In this document: positions 46,297 to 56,643 of the stretch, piece by piece
Layout: each line of letters begins with the position of its first letter
How positions within the stretch are numbered: position 1 is the first letter of the stretch
Assembly (NCBI GenBank): GCA_033002965.1
Contig: JAURVB010013532.1
Span: 1-64,000 of the forward strand
Length of the DNA stretch: 64,000 nucleotides
Reading direction: 5' to 3'
Origin: Piper betle
Lineage: Eukaryota > Streptophyta > Magnoliopsida > Piperales > Piperaceae
The notes under the pieces: model-generated
Database searches by the model: none
Told to the model about the DNA's origin: nothing
The model's input: the letters and a program-made list of their open reading frames with translations, nothing else
Translations under genes and position numbers: made by a program

Positions 46297-49200
46297 GATT
46301 ATGTCACATATAACATCTTTAAATCCATGAATTGCCCGAATGCAACATATGACTATTCTAGAATTGTACTATTTGATAAAATAATGTCCAAAGGGGATCA
46401 ATTGTGTTGTTCATTACATAATGACATAAATTCTCTTTGTGAAGTAGATATTGATGTGGAATAGATGGTTTAAGTATTAGATTCACAACCAATCTTGCCT
46501 AGGAGACTCGGAGTTGTGGGAACCTTAGATCTACCATTCCATAGATTGCTGCTATAAGTTGAAATACCACCTATTTTGGAGCTAAAGCAACTTCCAAAAC
46601 ATTTCAAGTATACTTTCTTAAGGCCTAATGACACTCTTCCTGTGATTATTTCTTTAGAGCTAACTATGCAGCAGGAAGAGAAGCTAGTTAGAATACTAAA
46701 GGATCATAAGTCAGCTATTGCTTGGACTATAGCAGACATAAAAGGCATCGATCCATCCTTTTGAATGCATAGGATCAACTTAGTGGATGGATGCAGTCCA
46801 ACTGTTGAGCACCAACAACGAGTCAACCTCAACATGAAAGAAGTGGTCAAGAAGGAAATTATGAAGTGCTTGGATGCCGGAGTGATATATTTCATTGTTG
46901 ATAGTACTTGGGTAAGTCCAGTACAAAGTGTACAAAAGAAAGGAGGTATAACTGTGGTAAAGAATGAGAGAGATGAATTGATTTCTACAAGAACCATCAC
47001 GGGGTGGCATGTGTTCATGGACTATAGAAAGCTCAACAAGCTTACAAAAAAAGATCACTTTCCTCTTCCTTTTATTGATCAAATGCTTGATAGATTAGCT
47101 AGGATGCTTATTTTTGTTTTCTTGATGGATATTTTGGTTACAATTAGATTACCATTGCACCAGAGGATCATGAGAAGCCAACGTTCACTTGTCCTTATGG
47201 CACTTTTGCTTTTCGGCGAATGCCCTTTGGCTTGTGTAACCCTCCCACTACATTACAGAGATGCATGGTGGCCATCTTTACTGATATGATTGAACATGGC
47301 TTAGAAGTATTTATGGATGACTTTACTATTTTTGGAACGATTTTTGATGGCTGCCTATCTATTTTATCTTGCGTTCTTAAAAGTGATGAAGACACTAATC
47401 TTGTCCTTAATTGGGAAAAATGTCATTTTATGGTCCAGGAAAGAATAGTTTTGGGACATAAAGTTTCATGCCAAGTACTTGAAGTAGACATGGCAAAAAT
47501 TGTAGCTATAGAGAAGCTCCCACCTCCTACATCAGTGAAAGAAATTATTTTGATGATGCATGTTTTCTAGGACATGCGGGATTCTACTGACAATTTATAA
47601 AGGATTTTTCTCAGATCTAAAAACCTTTATGTGCTTTAGTAGAAAAAGATGCAATTTTTTATTTTGATGATGCAAGTTTGAAGGATTTTGAGACTTTGCA
47701 ACAAGAACTGATTGTAGCTCCATTGTGATTGCACCAGATTGGTCACGACCTTTTGAATTAATGTGTGATGTTAGTGACCATGCAATAGGTGCAGTTTTAG
47801 GTCAAATGACGGGCTCATTTTTTTATGTTATCTACTACATTAGTAAGACATTGAATGATATACAACGCAATAATACTACAATTGAAAAAGAATTGTTAGC
47901 AGTAGTGCATGCTATTGATAAGTTTAGATTATATTTTCTAAGTTCAAAGGTTATTGTATACACTGATCATGCTATTCTAAAATACCTTTTGTCTAAGAAG
48001 GATTCCAAACCAAGGCATTAATTCATTGGGTTCTTTTATGGAAGAAATTTGATGTCGAGATTAAGGACAGGAAAGGAAGCGAGAATGTTGTAGTGGACCA
48101 CCTTTCTCAGTTGAGCAAAACCCACAACGTTAAGGATGATCCACCCGTGAATGAGGTTTTCCTCATGAAGATATATTGGCCATTGCAAGTGGTGTTGTCC
48201 CACGGTTTGCTGATTTAGCGAATTACTTGGTGAGTAGTAAGATGCCACCAAACTTGAACTTTCAACCAAAGAAACTATTTCTTCATGAGGCTAAGTCATA
48301 TTTTTGGGATGACCCTCTTCCCTTCAAGCAATGTGCTAATGGGATGATAAGAAGATGTGTACCAGAAGATGAAATGGAGTCCATACTTCATCATTGTCAC
48401 TCAATAGATTATGGCAGACGCTTTGGAAGTACTAGGATAGCAATGAAAGTTCTCCAATCGAGATTATTTTGGCCTACATTATTCAAAAATGCAAGACATT
48501 TTATTAAGAGATGTGATCGCTATCAAAGGGTTGGAAATCTGTCATGAAAAAATGAAATGCCTCTCAACTCTATTCTTGAAGTGGAATTATTTGATTTATG
48601 GGGTATTGATTTTATAAGTCCTTTTCTTCCATCAAAATATAACACTTATATTCTTATAGTTGTTGATTATGTTTCTAAATGGGTTGAAGAAGTAGCTTTA
48701 CCTTCAACTGATGCCAAGGTGGTGGTTAAGTTTTTAAAGAAGAATATTTTTACTAGATTTGGTACACCTATCCACATATTAATGGCCAGGCTGAAGTATC
48801 CAATTGAGAGATTTTAAAAATTTTAGAGAAAGTAGTAAAATGTAATCGAAAGGATTGGTCTATTCTGTTAGATGATGCTCTATGGGCTTATAGAACAGCT
48901 TTCAAGACACCAATTGGCATATCCCCTTATCGATTAAATGTTTGGAAAGGCTTGTCATCTTCCCCTAGAATTAGAGCATAAAGCTTTTTGGGCCATTCAG
49001 GAATTGAATTTTGATTTGGAAGCATGTGGAAAAATGAGATAACAACAACTTATTATATTAGAAGAAATTAGGAGAGCGTCTTATGAAAATGTCAAGATGT
49101 ATAAGGAAAAATCCAAAGCATGACATGATCAAAGAAATGCTTCTAAACCATTTTCTTCTGGACCAAAAGTATTGTTATATGACTCGAGGTTGAAAATTTT

Positions 49201-49376
49201 CAAAGGAAAATTGAAAACAAGATGGCTTGGCCCTTACATAGTGCAAACAGTTTTTGCTCACGGTGCAATTGAAATTAAGACTGAACAAGGGGATCGACCA
49301 TTTAAAATCAATGGATGTAGACTGAAACACTACTATGAAGAGGGTCAACTTTGGAAATCCTCCATCACATTAAATT
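46297..49376 (+). pseudogene. pol: Athila E pol (RT, RNase H, integrase), broken
   Basis: It resumes at DYVTYNIF, after the protease. Reverse transcriptase: FMDYRKLNKLTKKDHFPLP, a frameshift near 47100, then FGLCNPPTTLQRCM and the catalytic F-M-D-D-F near 47311. RNase H (47725-48115): [26 protein letters not shown]; the last Asp context reads V-V-D-H-L-S. Integrase: HHCH...RFGS and an intact C-x2-C spacing (RCDRYQR has Tyr at the second Cys). The core has a deletion of ~90 bp between GTP and NGQAEVSN, so the second Asp is missing. The C-terminal end keeps CRLKHYYEEGQLW, lost in D. Confidence 0.88.
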
Positions 49377-50158
49377 AAGAATAAGGAACAAACTTTTGGC
49401 TATAGATATTAAACCAAGCACTTCTTGGGAGGAAACTCAAGAATGGGCCAAGTGCAAATTCAACTATTCATGATAATCATCCACCGACTAATTGGTTGAG
49501 GGAGTTTTCTTTCACTTCTTTCGCTTTATTTTTATTTTTATCAACATTCAGGACAATGTTTTGTTTAAGATTCGTGGGATGCCTTAATTTTGTGCATATT
49601 ATTTATGCTCAACTCATGTTTAGATTTAGATATATATATATATATAGTGTAGTTTAGTATAAAAATTTTATTATGCAAAAGTATATTAGTCTCATGGATC
49701 AATGATAGATATATGTGAATCAATCTTACCTTTCTTGGGAAAACTTAAATAATTGATATGAGGGATGAAGTGACTAAATGATTGCATTCGAGAGTTGGTT
49801 CTCTACCTTATATTATTTTCACAATCCTTTGGTCTAGTTGATTTCAATGAATGTGTTGCAAAAGGAAAATCCTTTAATCATAAGAATTTGCAAGACGGAT
49901 CTAGTTGTTTTAGGTTTGTCCTAGCATTTTTTTCAAGATAGCATTTTTTTCTTCTTGAAAAAAGAATAAAAATAATTAAATTAGAGCAATGACTACTTTG
50001 CTGAGTAATATGGCCTTTGGTACTCAGTAACTATGGGGGTTTGTGTCAAAAGGTAAAGCTAGTTATCTCTGTTTGCATATTGGCACTTTCCTAAGTAACT
50101 GGGACTCTGTAACTCAGTAATTATGGGGGTTTGCATCAAAAGATAAAGCTGGCTACTC

Positions 50159-50200
<42 letters not shown>

Positions 50201-50253
50201 CAATGACTACTTTGTAGAGTAATTGGGCCTTTGTAACTCATTACAAGGTTTCT
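49377..50253 (+). other. Athila E post-pol spacer
   Basis: It begins with an untranslated stretch and contains two to three diverged direct repeats around AACTCAGTAACTATGGGGGTTTG (49990-50235). Similar repeats occur between pol and the 3' end in Athila relatives. No envelope-like frame is seen. An (AT)18 run lies at 50163-50198. Confidence 0.65.
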
Positions 50254-50646
50254 TGTAACGACCCGCCATTTTTCACGATATTGTGGGCCTAACTGGCTAG
50301 GTGTTACTCAAAATTAAAGTAATTATGTCAAACATTTTTTATAAATAATAACATATATAAAGATCCCACAGTCTTGGACCGTTTCCCAGCAGCCACACTT
50401 ATTTCTCAATTAAATAAAAAAAGGAGTCCTCATATTTATTTTGCTCCATACTCTGGATGTCAATCACCTAATCTCGTATCTGCATACCTGCGGAGGCAAT
50501 TCCGCGTTAGTGATTACAACACTAAGTAGTATAATAGATAAAACAAGACAAGTACATTCCACTATTTCCTTATGTTTATTTTAATATGCGGTGGAGCGAT
50601 TCCGCTATACTCCAAAACAATGCGGAGGAGGTATCCGCTGTGATCC

Positions 50647-51169
50647 GCACACCCCGGCCGTAGCCTTTTTGTGGGGAGGCTACCACTACCGTCTCCAGTG
50701 CCAGTGCCTCGCACACCCCGGCCGTAGCCTTTTTGTGGGGTAGCTATCACTGCACTCGGGTGATTGCTATGCCCCGTTTGTGGGGAAGCTCTCACTACCA
50801 ATTCTAGTGCCAGTGCCTCGCACACCCCGGCCGTAGCCTTTTTATGGGAGGCTACCACTGTACTCTAGTGCCAATGCCTTGCACACCCCAGCCATAGCCT
50901 TTTTGTGGGGCGGCTATCACTGCAATCAGGTGATTGCTATGCCCCGTTTGTGGGGAAGCTCTCACTACCAATTCTAGTGCCAGTGCCTCACACACCCCGG
51001 CCGTAGCCTTTTTATGGGGTGGCTATCACTGCACTCCAGTGCCAGTGCCTCACACACCCCGGCCGTAGCCTTTTTATGGGGCGGCTATCACTGCACTCCA
51101 GTGCGATGGAGGAATCGTTGTGCCTCACTCACCCCGGCCGTAGCCTTTTTATGGGGTGGCTATCACTAC
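50647..51169 (-). repeat. CCGGCCGTAGCC tandem array, F 3' LTR
   Basis: Seven main units plus two GCTATGCCCCGTTTGTGGGG units. It differs from the array in the 5' LTR by scattered substitutions only. Confidence 0.9.
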
Positions 51170-51468
51170 TCCAAAACAATGTCGATGCATTACAAAATTC
51201 ACGTACATAACACGACCCAGTGTCGGACTGAGTCAATTCATTGACCCCGGTTGCACTCGGTGCATGGTAGTCGAATCTGGGCTCAGGCCGACCTAGGCTA
51301 CCAACAAGGAAAGTATGATGTTCTATCTATTATACGTACCTGATTTGTGATTACGTTTGACTGTGACCCGTGAACCCTAATACAGTAATGGGGAGGTCGC
51401 CTGGGACGGAGATGAGGGATGAAATACTCCCTCCTCCTGCATATATATACACTTCAACCATTCCCTCC

Positions 51469-51636
51469 ATTAAATTCTCATACCCCATCATCCATTGGTA
51501 TTTCCTAGGTTCAACGACCCCTTCATTAAATTCTCACACCCCATCATCCATTGGTATTTCCTAGGTTCAACGACCCCTTCATTAAATTCTCACACCCCAT
51601 CATCCATTGGTATTTCCTAGGTTCAACGACCCCTTC
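51469..51636 (-). repeat. Three 56-bp tandem repeats, F 3' LTR
   Basis: Units start at 51469, 51525 and 51581 (ATTAAATTCTCA...). They are nearly identical to each other. The 5' LTR has the same three units at 56133-56299. S1 lacks them. Confidence 0.95.
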
Positions 51637-52006
51637 TCCTTTTATAAAGAATAAATGACGGCTAGGGTTTGTGGAAGCACCCTTTCACCATAATTCCTTT
51701 AACCGGGTAATTGGGTAATTAACACGGTTCACTTAACCTAGTCTTAAACGGTCAAATGGTATGGTTCACTTAAATGGTTAAATACTTAACCGGTTAATTA
51801 ATGCTGTTCGACTTGACTGATTCAACTAGTAATCGTCCGATTAGCGGTAAATTACTTTTCAATTTAACTCATGGATACAATTCATACTTAACCAGCTAAT
51901 ATATATATATAATATATATATTTTCCGGGTCTTTACAATCTCCCTAACTTAGAACTATTTCGTCCCCGAAATATCATAGCATAAATTTCGGATTTCACAC
52001 AAGATT

Positions 52007-52390
52007 TTATGCTACAAACAGGCTAGGATATTTTCTGGCCATTTCCTGTTCAGTCTCCCATGTCGCTTCTTCTGATCCCTGATTTCTCCATAATACCTTT
52101 ACCAAAGGGATCTCCTTGCTACGGAGTGTCTTTGTTTCCCTTGCCAAGATTCGAATCGGTTTTTCCTCGTAGGTTAAATCCGATTGTAGCTCTAAATCTG
52201 CAAAATTTGTGATAATGTGATTCTCATCTCGTACATATTTCTTTAGCATTGACACATGAAAGACATTGTGTACACCATCAAGGCTTGGTGGTAATGCTAA
52301 TCTATATGCACAACTTCCGATTCGATCCAAAATTGGAAATGGTCCTATGAATCTTGGCTTCAACTTCCCTGATGTTCTAAATCTGATCAC
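52007..52390 (-). pseudogene. pol: F integrase C terminus and chromodomain
   Basis: A 127-codon frame carries the integrase C-terminal part ([33 protein letters not shown]). The chromodomain follows ([34 protein letters not shown]), ending KYPSLFVA and a stop. In chromoviruses this domain is thought to guide integration to methylated-histone chromatin. It is separated from the upstream frame by a one-base frameshift near 52388. Otherwise it looks intact. Confidence 0.92.
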
Positions 52391-53844
52391 TCCCTTTTAG
52401 GTGAGGTCTTAAGGTAGACGAACTCCCCAACTTGGAATTCTAAGTCCTTCCTTCGAGTATCAGCATAACTTTTCTGCCGATCCTGAGCTGCCTTAAGCCT
52501 TTGCTGGATGAGTTGCACCTTTTCAGCTGCTTCTCTCACCATCTCTGGCCCGACTATAACCATCTCTGTAGATTCCAACCAGCATGATGGAGATCGACAA
52601 GGCCTACCGTATAAGGCTTCAAACGGTGCCATTCCTATACTGGCTTGGTAAGAGTTATTATAGGTGAATTCAGCCAAGGCTAAGTGTTTCTCCCAATCTC
52701 CTCCCCAGTCGAGGATGCAAGCTCTCAACAAATCCTCCAAGGTTTGATTGGTCCTCTCACTTTGACCATCAGTTTGGGGGTGATATGCTGTACTTAACTT
52801 GATTTGGGTCCCCATAGCTTTTTGGAAAACTTCCCAAAAATGTGACGTGAATAGGGGATCTCTGTCAGAGACTATCTCCTTCGGAATTCCATGCAGCCTG
52901 ACAATGTTATTTATGTACAGTTCTGCTAAGTATTCCGCAGTCCTTGTTGATTTTGTGGGGATAAAATGAGCTGCCTTAGTCAAACGGTCCACAACTACCC
53001 ATATAGAGTCATGTCTCTTCAAAGTCCTTGGGAGTTTAGTAATAAAATCACATGTGACACGCTCCCATTTCCAGGTAGGTATCTCTAAAGGTTGTAATAA
53101 TCCACCGGGTAGTTGATGTTGGGCTTTGATCAATTGGCACGTCTGACACTTGGAAACAAAATCCACCACATCCCTCTTCATTCCAACCCACCAGTAGGTT
53201 CGTTTCAAGTCCTGGTACATCTTTGTAACACCAGGGTGTATTGAGAACCTTGAACGATGAGCTTCTTCCAGAATATCTCGTTTTAATGCATCATTGTTGG
53301 GTACACACAATCTCCCTCTAAATCTGATTACACTGTTGGAATCTGCTACAATGTTGGGAGTTTTGTCCAACATTTCATTCAGCTTCTCATCTTCCATTTG
53401 TGTTAGCTTAACTCGGTCCACCAATTCATTGGAGATAACCAGGTTCGCCAGTATTCCTGTCATTCGTTCCACCGGGTTAATAGCTACCACCTCAGCTGAC
53501 ATAGCCCAAAGTCTAGCTAGTTGTTGACCCTTGTCCATCTTGCCCTTCCGACTCAACGCGTCGGCTACAACGTTCGCTTTTCCTGGGTGGTATAAAATTT
53601 GGAAATCATAGTCCTTCAAGTATTCTATCCACCGTCTCTGTCGAAGGTTAAGGTCATTCTGGGTGAAGATATACTTCAAACTTTGATGGTCGGTGAAAAC
53701 TTCGAACTGGGCTCCATACAAGTAGTGCCTCCAAATCTTTAGGGCAAAAACTACTGCTGCCAGTTCCAAGTCATGGGTCGCATAATTTTGCTCGTGAATC
53801 TTCAATTGGCGAGAGGCGTAAGCCACCACCTTACCATCTTGCAT
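52387..53844 (-). pseudogene. pol: F RNase H and integrase (485 open codons)
   Basis: RNase H part: [40 protein letters not shown] (residues ~8-100). Integrase: a zinc-binding H...H...C-x2-C region ([18 protein letters not shown]; ~190-240). The catalytic triad follows, with D in [10 protein letters not shown] in VSDRDP and E in GQSERTNQ. Exactly 35 residues separate the last two, so DD35E is intact. GPEMV and [13 protein letters not shown] follow. The frame starts inside RNase H because the upstream part, with the first catalytic Asp, is frameshifted. Reverse transcriptase is deleted. Confidence 0.93.
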
Positions 53845-54050
53845 AAGGACACATCCTAAACCCCACTAGAGATGCATCACTGAAGACCACGAATCCTTCG
53901 TTACCATTTGGTAGGGTCAAAACTGGTGTAGTAGTTAAACTCTTCTTCAGAAGATTGGAAACTCTCCTCACACTTGTTACTCCAGTGCTAGGTCAATGTC
54001 AAACTCCACTGCCCACTTAGGAGGTAACCCTGGAAGTTCATCTGGGAATA
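53845..54050 (-). pseudogene. pol: F protease-RT linker fused to start of RNase H
   Basis: In the frame other than gag, FPDELPGLPPKWAVEFDIDL (about 54050-53988) is followed by a jump to the RT/RNase H connection (WSNKCEESFQ) and [10 protein letters not shown] with a one-base shift. The whole palm and thumb of reverse transcriptase are missing between these points. Confidence 0.8.
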
Positions 54051-54739
54051 CACATATTCCCGGACCGAATCCTCCCTCTGAACCAAATTAGCGAATACTA
54101 GTGCTTTCTTCTGGACAACGGGCTCTGGAAAATATTGTCCATTGAAAGCTGCCACAAATTCCGCCCACGTGATGGAAGAAATCTCACGTCGATGGAATGT
54201 GGTTTTCTTTCCATGGATTTTCACCAATAGGATGCTTCCTCCTGAAGCATGCATGTCGCCAACCTCACTTGATGGCGATGAGGCACAGAGAGAGCTCTAA
54301 ATGCTTTCTCAGTAATGTCCAACCAGCTCTCTGCCTTCATTGGATCAGTTCCCCCAATGAATACCTCAGCTCCGTTCTTCCGGAATTTTTCTACAGTGTA
54401 TCGATCACTGTCATCCCCATCTGGCAGTACCACTTGTCGGACTACCGGTGGCACCGGGTTTGGAAGTTCTCCTCGCTCGCCCGGGTCAGCTATTCCTACC
54501 CGCTCTTGGGCGCTCCCCTGATCCCCATTTGGGACGTTACTAGGACCCGCAGCCGAATTTGGAGCTCCATTCCCCATTACCAATCCCGGTAACCTCTGCA
54601 CCATGTTCTGAACCACAGAACTGGTATTTTCTGAAGCCTGCGCTAGTCCCTGTATGGCCGTCAAAATTTGGCCTAACACACTCTCCAGGTTTGTGTCCGA
54701 CTGCGCAGCTTGGCTCGACTTCCTTCGGGTGCCTGCCAT
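53988..54739 (-). pseudogene. gag: F gag, truncated before the zinc knuckle
   Basis: It starts MAGTRRKSSQAAQ at 54739, the first ATG after the primer site. It runs 172 codons through the gag domain (SDRYTVEKFRKNGAEVFIGG, MKAESWLDITEKAF). It shifts frame near 54225 and continues to REDSVREYV. There it is fused to protease-RT linker sequence read in a third frame. The C-terminal gag half, zinc knuckle and protease are missing. Confidence 0.9.
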
Positions 54740-54903
54740 CTAAAATTTATTCCGTTATGGTTCATTAATTTTTTTCAATGATTACTTAGGTTTATTAGGG
54801 AGGTCCACTAATTCCCTAATGACATACCCTATTGGAGAAAGATAAATATTGGACTCTTCAACAAGGTACTTGAGTCATAAGATGTGAGCTTTTGGGAAAC
54901 CTT

Positions 54904-54915
54904 GCTCTGATACCA
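54904..54915 (-). other. tRNA-Met primer binding site of F
   Basis: TGGTATCAGAGC on the minus strand, two bases inside the 5' LTR edge at 54918. Confidence 0.92.
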
Positions 54916-54917
54916 CC

Positions 54918-56643
54918 TGTAACGACCCGCCATTTTTCACGATATTGTGGGCCTAACTGGCTAGGTGTTACTCAAAATTAAAGTAATTATGTCAAACATT
55001 TTTTATAAATAATAACATATATAAAGATCCCACAGTCTTGGACCGTTTCCCAGCAGCCACACTTATTTCTCAATTAAATAAAAAAAGGAGTCCTCATATT
55101 TATTTTGCTCCATACTCTGGATGTCAATCACCTAATCTCGTATCTGCACACCTGCGGAGGCAATTCCGCGTTAGTGATTACAACACTAAGTAGTATAATA
55201 GATAAAACAAAACAAGTACATTCCACTATTTCCTTATGTTTATTTTAATATGCGGTGGAGCGATTCCGCTATACTCCAAAACAATGCGGAGGAGGTATCC
55301 GCTGTGATCCGCACACCCCGGCCGTAGCCTTTTTGTGGGGAGGCTACCACTACCGTCTCCAGTGCCAGTGCCTCGCACACCCCGGCCGTAGCCTTTTTGT
55401 GGGGTAGCTATCACTGCACTCGGGTGATTGCTATGCCCCGTTTGTGGGGAAGCTCTCACTACCAATTCTAGTGCCAGTGCCTCGCACACCCCGGCCGTAG
55501 CCTTTTTATGGGGAGGCTATCACTGCACTCCAGTGCCAGTGCCTTGCACACCCCGGCCGTAGCCTTTTTGTGGGGCGGCTATCACTGCACTCAGGTGATT
55601 GCTATGCCCCGTTTGTGGGGAAGCTCTCACTACCAATTCTAGTGCCAGTGCCTCACACACCCCGGCCGTAGCCTTTTTATGGGGCGGCTATCACTGCACT
55701 CCAGTGCCAGTGCCTCACACACCCCGGCCGTAGCCTTTTTATGGGGCGGCTATCACTGCACTCCAGTGCGATGGAGGAATCGCTGTGCCTCACTCACCCC
55801 GGCCGTAGCCTTTTTATGGGGTGGCTATCACTACTCCAAAACAATGTCGATGCATTACAAAATTCACGTACATAACACGACCCAGTGTCGGACTGAGTCA
55901 ATTCATTGACCCCGGTTGCACTCGGTGCATGGTAGTCGAATCTGGGCTCAGGCCGACCTAGGCTACCAACAAGGAAAGTATGATGTTCTATCTATTATAC
56001 GTACCTGATTTGTGATTACGTCTGACTGTGACCCGTGAACCCTAATACAGTAATGGGAGGTCGCCTGGGACGGAGATGAGGGATGAAATACTCCCTCCTC
56101 CTGCATATATATACACTTCAACCATTCCCTCCATTAAATTCTCATACCCCATCATCCATTGGTATTTCCTAGGTTCAACGACCCCTTCATTAAATTCTCA
56201 CACCCCATCATCCATTGGTATTTCCTAGGTTCAACGACCCCTTCATTAAATTCTCACACCCCATCATCCATTGGTATTTCCTAGGTTCAACGACCCTTCT
56301 CCTTTTATAAAGAATAAATGACGGCTAGGGTTTGTGGAAGCACCCTTTCACCATAATTCCTTTAACCGGGTAATTGGGTAATTAACACGGTTCACTTAAC
56401 CTTTTCACTCAACCTCTTAAATGGTATGGTTCACTTTACTAGTTTAAACGGTTAAATGGTATGGTTTACTTAACCGGGTAAAAATACTTAACCGGTTAAC
56501 TAATACTTTCCACTTGACCGGGTAATTAATAATTAACCGGGTAGCGGGTAAATAATTTAAACAAATTCATGGATACCAACGTTCGATCCCACCGCGTCGA
56601 ATATATATATCTATCTGTATATATATATATTCGGGTCGTTACG
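54918..56643 (-). repeat. 5' LTR of F (1726 bp), outer end of another subfamily
   Basis: 54918-56399 is nearly identical to 50254-51741, including the array (55311-55833) and three 56-bp units (56133-56299). Beyond CACTTAACCT the sequence instead follows S1 (35240-35440: TTAACCGGTTAACTAATACTTTCC, GGATACCAACGTTCGATCCC). It ends TCGGGTCGTTACG rather than GTCTTTACA. Confidence 0.88.
55311..55833 (-). repeat. CCGGCCGTAGCC tandem array, F 5' LTR
   Basis: Same unit order as 50647-51169. Confidence 0.9.

Larger units (their letters stand above)
41363..50253 (+). mobile_element. Athila-lineage element E, decayed and interrupted
   Basis: A second Athila copy holding an LTR tail (41363-41621), gag (to 42588), pol from the protease-RT linker onward (46297-49376) and the post-pol spacer (49377-50253). 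The middle of gag through protease is replaced by foreign LTR pieces (42589-46296). The 3' end is cut by element F at 50254. It is more decayed than D and shares its motif order. Confidence 0.85.
50254..51937 (-). repeat. 3' LTR of F (1684 bp)
   Basis: It starts TGTAACGACCCGCC and ends CCGGGTCTTTACA next to the polypurine tract. It holds the hairpin (50489-50506), the CCGGCCGTAGCC array and three 56-bp repeats. Compared with S1 the AT-rich middle (~1.1 kb) is missing. Confidence 0.9.
50254..56643 (-). mobile_element. Element F: Tekay-type chromovirus lacking protease and RT
   Basis: LTRs at 50254-51937 and 54918-56643 flank 2980 bp reading on the minus strand: primer site, gag, a short protease-RT linker, RNase H, integrase, chromodomain, polypurine tract. 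The best-preserved coding block in the window is here (485 open codons). The two LTRs agree closely for about 1.48 kb, then differ strongly in their outer ~200 bp. The flanks belong to different hosts (Athila E left, pol remnant J right). The 5-bp flanks are TTTCT and ATTCT. Confidence 0.88.

Noticed and set aside
53294..53527. Plus-strand frames opposite F integrase, and similar shadows at 30176-30525, 31246-31437, 36861-37211, 54197-54768
   Set aside because: They are antisense to recognisable minus-strand gag-pol coding and carry no domain of their own.
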